From positions 625,224-689,223 of the forward strand of contig AZIN01000001.1 of NCBI GenBank assembly GCA_000511875.1: a stretch of 64,000 nucleotides of DNA, written 5' to 3'. Source of the DNA: Gammaproteobacteria bacterium MOLA455 (GTDB lineage Bacteria; Pseudomonadota; Gammaproteobacteria; Pseudomonadales; Porticoccaceae). The translations under genes were made by a program, and so were the position numbers. The notes under the pieces were generated by a model. The model was not told where the DNA came from. It did not search any database and was given only the letters and a program-made list of their open reading frames with translations. Below, in pieces: positions 42,690 through 51,097 of the stretch (positions are counted from its first letter, which is position 1; every line of letters starts with the position of its first letter).

Positions 42690-43279
42690 GCTAACAGTAA
42701 CTCCGCTGCAGCTAAATCTTCAGGGCTGTTGATGTTAAAAAATGGGTTTAGCGGTTGCTCTGGCCAGTCGAGATAGACCGTATTTAGCCCGGCTAAAAGA
42801 GGCTTAAAGCCACCCATTTTCTTGACTAATAATGTCTCTTCTACAGCCGGCAAAACCCGTTTATGCCAGAGCGAAAAAGTCGGCTGAGCAAAACCCTGAT
42901 AGCGCACACAGGCGATATCTGCTCTATTTTTCACCATCGACTGATAGAGCTCAGCAACCAAATTTTTGGGGATAAAAGGCCCGTCGCAGGGAACCATCAT
43001 CAGGTAGCTGGCATCGCTCAACCGATCACTTTTCAATGCACTCCAAAGACCGGTTAGAGGCCCCTGAAAGCCCTCAACTTTATCGGCGATAACCGTTAGA
43101 GATTGCTCCCCACAGAGGTCTGGATTGGCATTGATAAACAGCTCGCCCACCTGGGGCCCGAGCCGCTCAATCACAATCTCGAGCAACGTTTTGCCATGTA
43201 GAATTGACTTTAACTTATCATCACAACCCATTCTTTTTGAACGTCCGCCGGCGAGTATTAATCCATCAATATCATTCAT
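42686..43279 (-). CDS. mobA: Molybdenum cofactor guanylyltransferase MobA
   Basis: About 197 residues from ATG 43279 (an ATG at 43291 is also in frame). The nucleotidyltransferase motif LILAGGRSKRMG opens the protein and MMVPCDGPFIP is the metal-binding segment. MobA attaches GMP to Moco to give bis-MGD for DMSO-reductase family enzymes. Overlaps moaE upstream by about 8 bp and moeB downstream by 4 bp. Confidence 0.92.
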   Translation of the reverse strand: MNDIDGLILAGGRSKRMGCDDKLKSILHGKTLLEIVIERLGPQVGELFINANPDLCGEQSLTVIADKVEGFQGPLTGLWSALKSDRLSDASYLMMVPCDGPFIPKNLVAELYQSMVKNRADIACVRYQGFAQPTFSLWHKRVLPAVEETLLVKKMGGFKPLLAGLNTVYLDWPEQPLNPFFNINSPEDLAAAELLLA

Positions 43280-43790
43280 TAGATGAACCATCCCAGCGCG
43301 CTGCGGCCTGCTGATCCGAGGCTTTACTCTCGATCCACTGCCGCTCGCCATTGCGCCTTACCGACTTCCAAAAAGTCGCCTGAGTCTTAAGATAATCCAT
43401 CAAAAATTGCGCCGCTTCAAAGGCATCAGCACGGTGTCGGCTAGCGACGCCAACCAGAACAATCTGATCCTTGGGAGATAGATCCCCGACCCGATGAATC
43501 ACCGTGGTAGCAATTAAATTCCAGCGCTCATTAGCCTGCTCAACGATAGCTTTTAACAGGCTCTCGGTCATGCCTGGGTAGTGCTGTAAACTCAGTAAGT
43601 CGATGCAATCACCTATCGCAGGCTGGCCTTGCGGATCAGCTTCACTACCTTTCTCAGAGGCGAGCTCAAAGTCACGCACCAGACCGGCAAAAGTCACCAC
43701 CGCACCCACAGTAGAATCGGTCTGGCGAAGCAGTTGATACTCCTCGGCCAGATCAAAATCCTGCTGTTGAATACGGATGCGATCAGTCAT
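43272..43790 (-). CDS. moaE: Molybdopterin synthase catalytic subunit MoaE
   Basis: 172 residues. Core motifs AVVTFAGLVRDF, LQHYPGMTE and IHRVGDLSPKDQIVLVGVASRHRADAFEAAQFLMDYLK, with the active-site Lys segment KTQATFWKSV, are those of MoaE. It builds molybdopterin from cPMP using MoaD thiocarboxylate sulfur. Starts 2 bp after the moaD stop. Slightly long C-terminal tail compared with the family. Confidence 0.95.
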   Translation of the reverse strand: MTDRIRIQQQDFDLAEEYQLLRQTDSTVGAVVTFAGLVRDFELASEKGSEADPQGQPAIGDCIDLLSLQHYPGMTESLLKAIVEQANERWNLIATTVIHRVGDLSPKDQIVLVGVASRHRADAFEAAQFLMDYLKTQATFWKSVRRNGERQWIESKASDQQAAARWDGSSNE

Positions 43791-43792
43791 TT

Positions 43793-44032
43793 TCAGCCGC
43801 CCGTGACCGGTGGTAAAAACGCCACCTCACTGCCATCAAATAAGGGCTGATCCCAACCCACGATCATTTTATTGACCGAGACCAGCACCTGAGGTTGATT
43901 CAGCTCGCGAACCAAATCGGGAAAATCTGCAGCCAATAAGTCACGGATCTCAGCCGGCGTTAAAGCCTGCATGGTCGCGGGAACCTGCTTGGCAAAGTCA
44001 CCGAGGCGACCAAAAAACAGCACATCAATCAT
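43793..44032 (-). CDS. moaD: Molybdopterin synthase sulfur-carrier subunit MoaD
   Basis: 79 residues from ATG 44032, which overlaps the moaC stop. Ubiquitin-like fold, opening [12 protein letters not shown] and ending FLPPVTGG, with the C-terminal Gly-Gly that MoeB adenylates and that carries the sulfur. Length and terminus are typical. Confidence 0.94.
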   Translation of the reverse strand: MIDVLFFGRLGDFAKQVPATMQALTPAEIRDLLAADFPDLVRELNQPQVLVSVNKMIVGWDQPLFDGSEVAFLPPVTGG

Positions 44033-44555
44033 GGCTAGACCAGTCTCCAGATTTTCCACCAGTCTTTTCGAGCAACTTGGTTTCACGAATCACCATACCC
44101 TTATCCAGAGTTTTACACATATCGTAGACAGTCAAAGCCGCAACCGACGCAGCGGTAAGGGCTTCCATTTCAACACCGGTCTTACCTGTGGTTTTACACA
44201 GCGCAGTGATTACCAGACTCTGGTCCTGCAGCTCAATATCCACAGTGATTTTCGACAGCGGCAAGGGGTGACACAGGGGAATCAGGTCGCTGCATTTTTT
44301 CGCCGCCTGAATACCGGCAATTCTCACCGTGGCAAACAGATCCCCCTTCGGCAGGCTGTTATCAGTAATCGCCGCCACTATAACCGGCGTCAGTTCGACC
44401 TGAGACTGAGCAATGGCAGTGCGCGCGGTATCTGCTTTAGCCGACACATCGACCATATGGGCTTCGCCATCGGCGTTTAGGTGAGTTAGCTGGGCCGAGT
44501 GCGACTTAGAGTGCGACTTAGAGCGCGACTTAGAGTGCGACTTAGAGTGCGACAT
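44025..44555 (-). CDS. moaC: Cyclic pyranopterin monophosphate synthase MoaC with an N-terminal Ser-His-Lys repeat
   Basis: 176 residues from ATG 44555. From about residue 22 it is standard Moa[26 protein letters not shown], then [11 protein letters not shown] and [22 protein letters not shown]. The extra ~21 N-terminal residues are five near-identical SHSK/SRSK units coded by a 12-bp tandem repeat. There is no in-frame start codon between the repeat and the core, so the extension is translated. A TTG at 44567 would add four residues. MoaC makes cPMP from MoaA product. Confidence 0.93.
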   Translation of the reverse strand: MSHSKSHSKSRSKSHSKSHSAQLTHLNADGEAHMVDVSAKADTARTAIAQSQVELTPVIVAAITDNSLPKGDLFATVRIAGIQAAKKCSDLIPLCHPLPLSKITVDIELQDQSLVITALCKTTGKTGVEMEALTAASVAALTVYDMCKTLDKGMVIRETKLLEKTGGKSGDWSSHD

Positions 44556-44565
44556 AGAATGCGAC
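44497..44565. repeat. 12-bp tandem repeat in the moaC 5' end
   Basis: Units of GAGTGCGACTTA at 44497, 44509, 44521 (one change), 44533 and 44545 (one change), then a partial unit. The unit is a multiple of three, so copy number changes keep the frame and lengthen or shorten the Ser-His-Lys tail. Confidence 0.9.
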
Positions 44566-44639
44566 AACCATCAATTCAGTGTATAGCGGCTCATTATGGC
44601 AAAGTCTGGCGGGCATAGACATGCCTTAAGCACGCCTAA

Positions 44640-44975
44640 TCACTTTAAAAAGGTGGCTATATCCCCTAAGGGTAAGCGCTGGATATTTGGGACTAGAGCA
44701 GTCTCCGCAGGATAGCCCACTACCAAAAGTAAAAACGGCCGCTCATGGCTGGGACGCTGAAGAATTTCACTGAGAAATTTCATTGGACTGGGCGTGTGGG
44801 TCAGAGTCGCCAACCCTGCCTGATGCAGGGCCGCAACCAACACACCAGTGGCTATACCCACGGATTCAGACGTGTAATAATTTTTTTGCTTAGTACCGTC
44901 CGCAGCAATGGTCAGCTTCTTAAGAAAGATCGCAATTAACGCAGTGTCCCGCTTAAATAATCGTAGGGCGTTTAG
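44640..44975 (-). pseudogene. Nitroreductase, C-terminal remnant only
   Basis: About 110 residues are readable on the minus strand, starting just inside the stop of the AbiEii gene. The text LTIAADGTKQKNYYTSESVGI continues into ATGVLVAALHQAGLATLTHTPSPM and a C-terminal PFLLLVVGYPAE, which is the C-terminal half of a nitroreductase of the type with a conserved TLTHTPSPM motif. The N-terminal FMN-binding half is missing and no start codon with a ribosome site is present. The break coincides with the edge of the AbiE pair, so insertion of that pair probably destroyed the gene. Confidence 0.75.
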
Positions 44976-46195
44976 CTAAGCTTAACTGGACCACTAGAAA
45001 TCAAATCAACCCTATAGCTAGGGACAAATACAACAGCAGTTATCTCAACCCCAAGAATACGATCGGCCCGGAAGGCCCGTATTTGTTGACTATCATGCTT
45101 GACTGCATGGAGTAGCAGGAATCCGTTAGAGGTTTCATTCAAAGAGTAAGGTTCAACCAAATAGATCTTTCTTTGGCCATCTGCTCTCCTGTAGTCGAGC
45201 TCAACACAAAGATGGTTTGACGCGCCAAATCTTACTCTCTCCATCAAACCGCCTGGCAAGATTTGAGATTTAGCCATCTGCATAGCAATCGGCCCAGACG
45301 ACAAAATTGCACCCTGTTGCGGTGGCACGGCTTGTAACTTCACTCTGGGGACATCCGACTCATGAGTTAGCCAATGTAAAAAGGGCACCAAATCATCCCA
45401 ATACGAGTCAAAAGGAGGCAAAAAGGGTAACTGGTGACTGAGCTGCTGCTCCCAACCCGCCCTGCATTCATCCTTATGGGTAAGTAAAGATTCAATACAG
45501 GGAATTGGTATTAATTTGAATTTACATTTAGCCTCAAGTATTTGCCTTACTTTATCAGCAAGGTTCTCAGACTCAGGACGGCGATAGAAATTAATTACAT
45601 CGTACAAATCGCGCGGACGAGTCCTCTCAGAAAGTGCCCTCGTTTTTTCAGCAAACACTTCCTCATAACTATAGGACTGGATATAAATACCGCCCTCTAA
45701 GCCGTCAGAGTAATCATGTCTCACTTTATTCAAAACTGGAGGCTCAACTAACATTTCATCGGCCGTTAGATCGAGTTTAATGCGCGGGAAAACGTTCGGA
45801 GACGAAGGTGACACCGGGCCTTTATAAGACACACGACCCTGACAAGAAATCGTTTCACGCTTGTTACTATAGACATCAAAGACCAATTTATTAGCAGGTA
45901 TTTGAATACCCGTATTTTCGTATATCCATTCGCCAATCTCACCAAACACTGACAATAGAAGTGGCTCATCCAAGTGAGACTCATCAGTTAATGTGAAGTC
46001 CAAGTCCTCAGAGAAACGATAGGTATCAAAATAACATTTCTTTAAACAGGTCCCGCCCTTAAAAACCCAAGACTTACCGATTTCATGATGGTTTATACCG
46101 GCCAATATCCAGCCTAGAACATAATCTTTTTCAACAACACTTGGCCGTAAATTAGTGCCTGTTGCCAGCTCCAATATTTCTGACTTGGGTATCAT
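44972..46195 (-). CDS. abiEii: AbiEii-type nucleotidyltransferase toxin with a C-terminal WYL-like domain
   Basis: 407 residues. The nucleotidyltransferase motifs of AbiEii are clear: VVEKDYVLGWIL, WVFKGGTCLKKCYFDTYRFSEDLDFTL (GG and DLD metal site, residues ~43-70), and EKTRALSERTRPRDLYDVINF (~180-200). The last ~110 residues look like a WYL ligand-sensing domain: CVELDYRRADGQRKIYLVEPYSL, then FLLLHAVKHDSQQIRAFRADRI. AbiEii toxins add nucleotides to tRNA and stop translation. A fused WYL-like part is unusual. It follows the antitoxin gene by 2 bp. Confidence 0.85.
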   Translation of the reverse strand: MIPKSEILELATGTNLRPSVVEKDYVLGWILAGINHHEIGKSWVFKGGTCLKKCYFDTYRFSEDLDFTLTDESHLDEPLLLSVFGEIGEWIYENTGIQIPANKLVFDVYSNKRETISCQGRVSYKGPVSPSSPNVFPRIKLDLTADEMLVEPPVLNKVRHDYSDGLEGGIYIQSYSYEEVFAEKTRALSERTRPRDLYDVINFYRRPESENLADKVRQILEAKCKFKLIPIPCIESLLTHKDECRAGWEQQLSHQLPFLPPFDSYWDDLVPFLHWLTHESDVPRVKLQAVPPQQGAILSSGPIAMQMAKSQILPGGLMERVRFGASNHLCVELDYRRADGQRKIYLVEPYSLNETSNGFLLLHAVKHDSQQIRAFRADRILGVEITAVVFVPSYRVDLISSGPVKLS

Positions 46196-46197
46196 AG

Positions 46198-46977
46198 TTA
46201 CTCCTTGTAACTGTCAGGTACAAACAACCTCCATCGCGTAATTAAGCGTCCACCTTTTTGCTTGGGATCCAAATAAGTATTACCCTGACTTAGGGCTTTG
46301 GCGCAGAAAGCCGTCAATACATGTTCCCGCCCCAAGTCCCGTTCAGCTAAAAACCCCAAACGCTTCAATATAGCCCCAGATCGCATACGCTCAGCATAGT
46401 CACCAAGCTTTATAAAATCTCGATACTCACTTTTTTGGTATTCTCTAAAGCAATCAACAACATGCTGAATACCACCACCAAGTCGAGGATCATAAAGCAT
46501 ATCCACAATGGTTTTATGGGGGTCAGACACCATTACTTTAGTACTGTTTTTCCAAATTACCTTACTACCAAACAGTCTTTCTGAACCAACCTTGGTCGCC
46601 ACAAAATTTATATTTTGGACTCGCTGTGTTTTTTTTACACGAGCACTGTCAGAGACTACACAGATGTCATAGAAAATTTGCTCCGTCAAACCCCAATGCT
46701 CAGCAGCACTCCAACCACCAACATAGCAAGATTTAAATAGTTGAGGGATCAAAACCCATGGTTCGGCTAACACGCGTCCAGTGGAAGAAGCATCAATCGG
46801 CACTACGGCATAAAGACCTCGCTTTAACCGTGTCAACCAACCCTGCTTGGCCCACCGAGCCAGCGTTTTTGCCGTGTCGTCAGAGCTTAAATCAAGGCAT
46901 ATCGCGGCATCGACAACGGTAAAAACCTCGCCTTTTTCACGAATAATTTTGCCTATTAACTGCTTAGCTCGAGCCAT
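46198..46977 (-). CDS. abiEi: AbiEi-family antitoxin / transcriptional autoregulator
   Basis: 259 residues. N-terminal winged helix-turn-helix (FTVVDAAICLDLSSDDTAKTLARWAKQGWLTRLKRGLYAV) followed by the AbiEi C-terminal domain with WSAAEHWGLTEQ and SDPHKTIVDMLYDPRLGGG. AbiEi represses its own operon by binding inverted repeats and counters the toxin; a 17-bp palindrome lies 25-41 bp upstream of the start codon. Gene order antitoxin then toxin is the standard type IV arrangement. Confidence 0.9.
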   Translation of the reverse strand: MARAKQLIGKIIREKGEVFTVVDAAICLDLSSDDTAKTLARWAKQGWLTRLKRGLYAVVPIDASSTGRVLAEPWVLIPQLFKSCYVGGWSAAEHWGLTEQIFYDICVVSDSARVKKTQRVQNINFVATKVGSERLFGSKVIWKNSTKVMVSDPHKTIVDMLYDPRLGGGIQHVVDCFREYQKSEYRDFIKLGDYAERMRSGAILKRLGFLAERDLGREHVLTAFCAKALSQGNTYLDPKQKGGRLITRWRLFVPDSYKE

Positions 46978-47001
46978 AATAATACATCCAAAGCGGCTTA
47001 A

Positions 47002-47018
47002 TTCATCATTATGATGAA
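47002..47018. promoter_or_regulatory. Candidate AbiEi operator palindrome
   Basis: TTCATCAT-T-ATGATGAA, a perfect 17-bp palindrome 25 bp upstream of the antitoxin start codon. AbiEi proteins bind inverted repeats in their own promoter, so this is the likely operator. A partial TTCATT / AATGAA copy is visible near 47070-47095. Confidence 0.6.
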
Positions 47019-47213
47019 CTCATAGACGATAAATGTATCTAATTAGCAAAGAAAAGTATAGTACAAATCATTGAAATCACTATTTTAATGAATTGCACTG
47101 ATTGCAGTATATCTAGATATCAAAAGAAGAAGCATTTCGCTGCTAAGTCCTGTTATCTATACCCTAATGACAGTGCGGTGGGCTTGGCGGGATAAAATTA
47201 AATCCTGCCAGCC

Positions 47214-48173
47214 CTAACTCTTTGTTTGCTTGCACTCATACATCATTGCATGCCCAGCGGCGAGCAAGGCGTCCACATCAGCATGTACCTGCGGGTCAAA
47301 GTCGACAACGCCAAAGGAAAAGTCGACCGTATAATCATGGACCGACTTATCATTGTAAACATCCAATCTCGCCTGCAGCCTGAGGATCACATCAAGCGTG
47401 GAGGCTTTCGGAGTATCCAACAGCAGTGCGGCAAATTCATCGCCACCAATGCGCGCCACCAGGTCTGAGTCGCGCAGAGTTTTATGTAAAATTTTAGCGA
47501 AGGTCACCAGTGCTCGGTCGCCCTCCACATGGCCATGGCTATCGGTGATTGAGGTAAAAGTATCCAGGTCAAAAAACACTAGAGAAGCAGATATTTTTTG
47601 CCGCACGCAGATGCGCATTGCATGGCTAACCAGGGTCATAAACCCGCGTCGATTGGCCATCTCGGTCAACTCATCCAGCATCGCTAGCTGCAGCGCCGCC
47701 AACTCCTGCTCAGCCATCGCCGCTAATTCTTTTAACGCGACTAGGTCATCCTCTTTAAGGTCTCTGGGCCTGTCGTCAATAATGCACAGCGTGCCCATAT
47801 GACTGCCATTGAGGGCGCGCAGGGGGCAGCCAGCATAGAAGCGAATATTGGGCTCATCGACCACCAGAGGGTTATTGTGGAATCGGTCGTCGGCGGTCGC
47901 ATCGGGAATAATAAAAATGCCCTCACCAAGAATGGCATGGCCGCAAAATGAAATATCTCTCGGAGTTTCTGATAGTGGCAGGCCAACACGGGATTTAAAC
48001 CACTGACGGTGTTCATCAATCAAGCTTAGCAGCGCTATAGGCACATCAAATAGTCGCTTTGCCATACGCGTTAAGCGGTCGAATCGCTCTTCATGGGGGC
48101 TGTCCAATACAGCTAGTGACTTGAGGGTCTGAAGCCGTGCTACCTCGTCTGGCGGACATTCTGGCGCCGTCAT
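47214..48173 (-). CDS. GAF-GGDEF diguanylate cyclase
   Basis: 319 residues. An N-terminal GAF domain (~20-155: LAVLDSPHEERFDRLTRMAKRLFDVPIALLSLIDEHRQWFKS...CGHAILG) is followed by GGDEF (LTEMANRRGFMTLVSHAM onward) with the active site GGDEF at residues 243-247. An RxxD inhibitory site (RDSD, residues 234-237) sits five residues upstream, so feedback inhibition by c-di-GMP is expected. No signal or membrane segments: cytoplasmic. The GAF subtype resembles those in proteins that sense light or redox, but no bound chromophore residue can be named. Confidence 0.92.
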   Translation of the reverse strand: MTAPECPPDEVARLQTLKSLAVLDSPHEERFDRLTRMAKRLFDVPIALLSLIDEHRQWFKSRVGLPLSETPRDISFCGHAILGEGIFIIPDATADDRFHNNPLVVDEPNIRFYAGCPLRALNGSHMGTLCIIDDRPRDLKEDDLVALKELAAMAEQELAALQLAMLDELTEMANRRGFMTLVSHAMRICVRQKISASLVFFDLDTFTSITDSHGHVEGDRALVTFAKILHKTLRDSDLVARIGGDEFAALLLDTPKASTLDVILRLQARLDVYNDKSVHDYTVDFSFGVVDFDPQVHADVDALLAAGHAMMYECKQTKS

Positions 48174-48447
48174 AATGCGTCTCCGTTCTAAACTGCTATC
48201 TCCACATTTATAGAATGAGCTTAGTACAGGATATTAATCAAAGCGCTTTTCTTAACCTTCGTTCGGCCGCAAAAGTGACTAGTTTTTCACTATTATCGCC
48301 CTGCTCTCCTGGGGCGCAGGCGCATCAGGCACGCTCACCGCAACCCCTGCCCTGACTGTCGTTTTAGCTTTGCGCCAGCTGATTTGTTCGCGTAGTGTTC
48401 GATCGGCTTCCCCGGAGGCCCCACACAATAATAATCGAGAAAACGCT

Positions 48448-50271
48448 ATGCTCTCCAGTGCGCAATTAATTTCCCTAGCCAGCAGCATCCTTTGTATCAA
48501 CCGAAAGTTCAGCCTAATTCTCTTGTGCAGCGCTCTGATGGCCTGTGGTGGTGGCGGATCATCGACAGCACCAGATCCGCTTATCAATGACAGTGAAGTA
48601 GAGACGCCGGTTATTGAAGAGCCTGAAACGGAAGAGCCTGTTGTTGAAGAGCCTGTTGTTGAAGAGCCTGTTGTTGAGGAGCCTGTTGTTGAAGAGCCAG
48701 TCGTTGAGGAGCCTGTTGTTGAAGAACCTGTTGTTGAAGAGCCTCAGGCAGAACAGCCGGATCCCCTTTCAGCCCAATTTGACTCTGCTCGCCAGGGCAA
48801 GATAGCGGGTGTCAATATTTGGCAACTGCCTAACTCCCCTGATGGCGATCGTCCCGATCAATGCTGGCTAGCGGTGGGTTCTGATGCCAACGGTGAAATT
48901 TACATCTCCGGCCATGACCACCAGACCAACTCCATGCTCTACCGTATGTATCAATCGGATAATACGGTGCGCTGGATTGGTGATGCGCGCACCGCCTCTG
49001 AAGCGGCGAACAATTGGGACAACGGCGAGACCGCAGAGAAGTTTCACACCCGCCCGATTCATCACGACGGTCAGGTCTATGTAGCCACGCTGGACAAGTC
49101 TGGGATGGATGATGGCTTCCGTACCACTAGAGGCTTTCATTGGTACAGCTACAAAATTAGTCAGAATAGATTCTATGATTTGAGCGCCACCGAGACAAAC
49201 GGCGTTGGCGCAGAGACTTTGCAGCTGGCCACTATTCAAATCGATCCAGTGAACAACCTGCTCTACGGCATGTCGATCCCAGAAAACAAACTGGTGCGCT
49301 ATGACATAGCTCAAGGCACCACCACAGTGTTGGGTAAACCCGATGCCTGGATCGGCTATTTCTACACCAACCGCTTTATGTGGGTCGACTCTCGCGGGCG
49401 CGTCTATATCACCGGCGGTTCATCGAGAGACCAGTGGAACAAAGGCGAGTCTGCCGATGTCTTTGACCATGTGTGGTACTACGATCCAGCCACCGGCTTT
49501 GGTGAACTGCCAGAGTTTGAACTTCAGGGCCCCAACTCAATGGAAATTGGTCAATGGGATCGCGAGCACAAGAACCTCTATACCAGTGACGACCAAGGCA
49601 ATATTTATCGCTTCAACGATGCCGCGGCCAGCTGGACATTTCTCGGCCGGCCGGACTTTCCCAGCTCATTAAAAACCTGGATTTTTCAGCTCTCTGCCGA
49701 TGAGAAAAAAATCTACATTGGCCTCAGTGATGGCCCGCAGCCCAATGCAATTTATGAATATGACATAGCCACAGGCAGTTCCTTTGAATTGCTTAAAATG
49801 ACTGATCTCGATGACGTGGCTGCGGCCGAAGCGTTTATTACCGGCTATGACTCCTGGGACAGCAAAGGCAGTTTTTATATCGCCAGCTTTAGCATGTATG
49901 ACGGTGACAATGTCTATATGCTCGGCATTAACCCGGTGGAAATTAAGCTTGCAAAAGGCCTGCTCGCCCAGCGTGTCAACGTGACCGCAACGCTCGAAAA
50001 CGGCGGCAATATTCGTGTCTCGCGCAGCGGTTCAACCACTGGCTCTCTGGATGTTTTATACGAGGTGAGAGGATCGGACAGTGCCGGGAATTGGGTGACA
50101 ACAAGCTATGGCGAACTGACTATTGCCGCGCAGCAGAGCGGGTTCAGTATTGATCCTGCAGGCCTGGATTTACCCACCGCAAGCGCTGCGCTAACCTATG
50201 ACTTTTTAGTTGTGCCGGACGGCAATGATTATCTAGTGGGCAGTGAGACTAGGGTTGCGTTGATACAGTAG
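48448..50271 (+). CDS. Lipoprotein with VVEEP repeats and a beta-propeller-like domain
   Basis: 607 residues from ATG 48448 (an upstream ATG at 48370 lacks a site). Signal peptide with lipobox (LMAC, Cys33), then an acidic repeat region of seven VVEEP units, then a ~430-residue beta-propeller-like domain with repeated strands such as GEIYISGHDHQ, GQVYVATLDK, NNLLYGMSIP, GRVYITGGSS and KKIYIGLSD, and a C-terminal beta sandwich. The VVEEP stretch is a stalk that holds the propeller away from the outer membrane. Ligand unknown; the Trp/Tyr-rich propeller suits a carbohydrate or polymer. Confidence 0.7.
   Translation: MLSSAQLISLASSILCINRKFSLILLCSALMACGGGGSSTAPDPLINDSEVETPVIEEPETEEPVVEEPVVEEPVVEEPVVEEPVVEEPVVEEPVVEEPQAEQPDPLSAQFDSARQGKIAGVNIWQLPNSPDGDRPDQCWLAVGSDANGEIYISGHDHQTNSMLYRMYQSDNTVRWIGDARTASEAANNWDNGETAEKFHTRPIHHDGQVYVATLDKSGMDDGFRTTRGFHWYSYKISQNRFYDLSATETNGVGAETLQLATIQIDPVNNLLYGMSIPENKLVRYDIAQGTTTVLGKPDAWIGYFYTNRFMWVDSRGRVYITGGSSRDQWNKGESADVFDHVWYYDPATGFGELPEFELQGPNSMEIGQWDREHKNLYTSDDQGNIYRFNDAAASWTFLGRPDFPSSLKTWIFQLSADEKKIYIGLSDGPQPNAIYEYDIATGSSFELLKMTDLDDVAAAEAFITGYDSWDSKGSFYIASFSMYDGDNVYMLGINPVEIKLAKGLLAQRVNVTATLENGGNIRVSRSGSTTGSLDVLYEVRGSDSAGNWVTTSYGELTIAAQQSGFSIDPAGLDLPTASAALTYDFLVVPDGNDYLVGSETRVALIQ
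48640..48744 (+). repeat. 15-bp tandem repeats coding VVEEP
   Basis: Seven consecutive 15-bp copies, each GTTGTTGARGARCC with third-position changes, code for VVEEP. Tandem DNA repeats of this size can change number by slippage, altering stalk length without a frameshift. Confidence 0.92.
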
Positions 50272-50286
50272 TCAGCGAAACGGTTA

Positions 50287-50395
50287 GTGAGGTCCCTCAT
50301 CGCTGCGCTCTATCCGGATGACAGGGTTTAGGGCCGCCGAGATGGCAACCCAGCCTGTTATCCTGAGCGAAGCCGAAGGACCTCCTGTCGACGGC
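50287..50395. repeat. Dispersed extragenic repeat (REP-like) after the lipoprotein gene
   Basis: Text such as TTATCCTGAGCGAAGCCGAAGGA and GAGGTCCCTCATCGCTGCGC is the common extragenic element family seen also at 41880-41935. It lies between convergent genes. Confidence 0.45.
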
Positions 50396-50403
50396 TTCAG
50401 CCC

Positions 50404-51051
50404 CTACACATTATCCATCATCTTCGCGATAGCAATATTACGCTGATCATCCACCAACTTAATCATCGGCCGCTGCGACATCATTTGCATCCACTCACGC
50501 AGGCCCTCTACCTCAGATAGCATGTCCCAGCCCCAGACTTTCTTGGCAATAATTCGTGCATTCATAACAATGTAATAGGCATAAAAATCCACCATAGTGA
50601 CCTGGCTACCCATCATATAAGGTGAAAAACTGGCGAGACGATCAACCGCCGCCAATCCCTTCACCATCACCGGCTTGATCTGATCAGCAACCGGTTGATT
50701 CAGCTCAGCAGCAAAAAACACATGACCCACCAGACGCGCAGATTCATTGCCTACATAGAGCTCAATCACTTTGAGCAGTTCGGACATCTTAGCGCTGGCA
50801 AAAGGATCGGCAGGTGTCATTGGCTGATCGGGAACACAGTTCTCGAGAAAACCCAAGATCGCACTGGTCTCACTGAGATAACCCTCATCCACTTCAATAA
50901 AGGGCATTTTGCCCATGGGGCTCAATTCAATGTAGGGCTCGCTGTAAGTCGGCGCTATTTCAACTTCCTCAAATTGAAAACCCTTCTCCAGCATAAAAGC
51001 TTTCACCGCAGCGTAATAATTACTAATTTCGAGACCGTAAAGTTTGATCAT
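50404..51051 (-). CDS. Glutathione S-transferase family protein
   Basis: 215 residues. The N-terminal thioredoxin-like half has MIKLYGLEISNYYAAVKAFMLEKGFQFEEVEI, then MGKMPFIEVDEGYLSETSAILGFLE, with the cis-Pro of KMPFIE and the glutathione-binding ETSAI. The C-terminal half is all helical. The N-terminal position normally holding the catalytic Ser/Cys is in SNYYAA. It conjugates or isomerises with glutathione. Stands between the propeller lipoprotein and trmK. Confidence 0.88.
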   Translation of the reverse strand: MIKLYGLEISNYYAAVKAFMLEKGFQFEEVEIAPTYSEPYIELSPMGKMPFIEVDEGYLSETSAILGFLENCVPDQPMTPADPFASAKMSELLKVIELYVGNESARLVGHVFFAAELNQPVADQIKPVMVKGLAAVDRLASFSPYMMGSQVTMVDFYAYYIVMNARIIAKKVWGWDMLSEVEGLREWMQMMSQRPMIKLVDDQRNIAIAKMMDNV

Positions 51052-51097
51052 TTGCTAAGCACCTGTGCAGTTAAATAATGTATCGACTCCCATGGAG

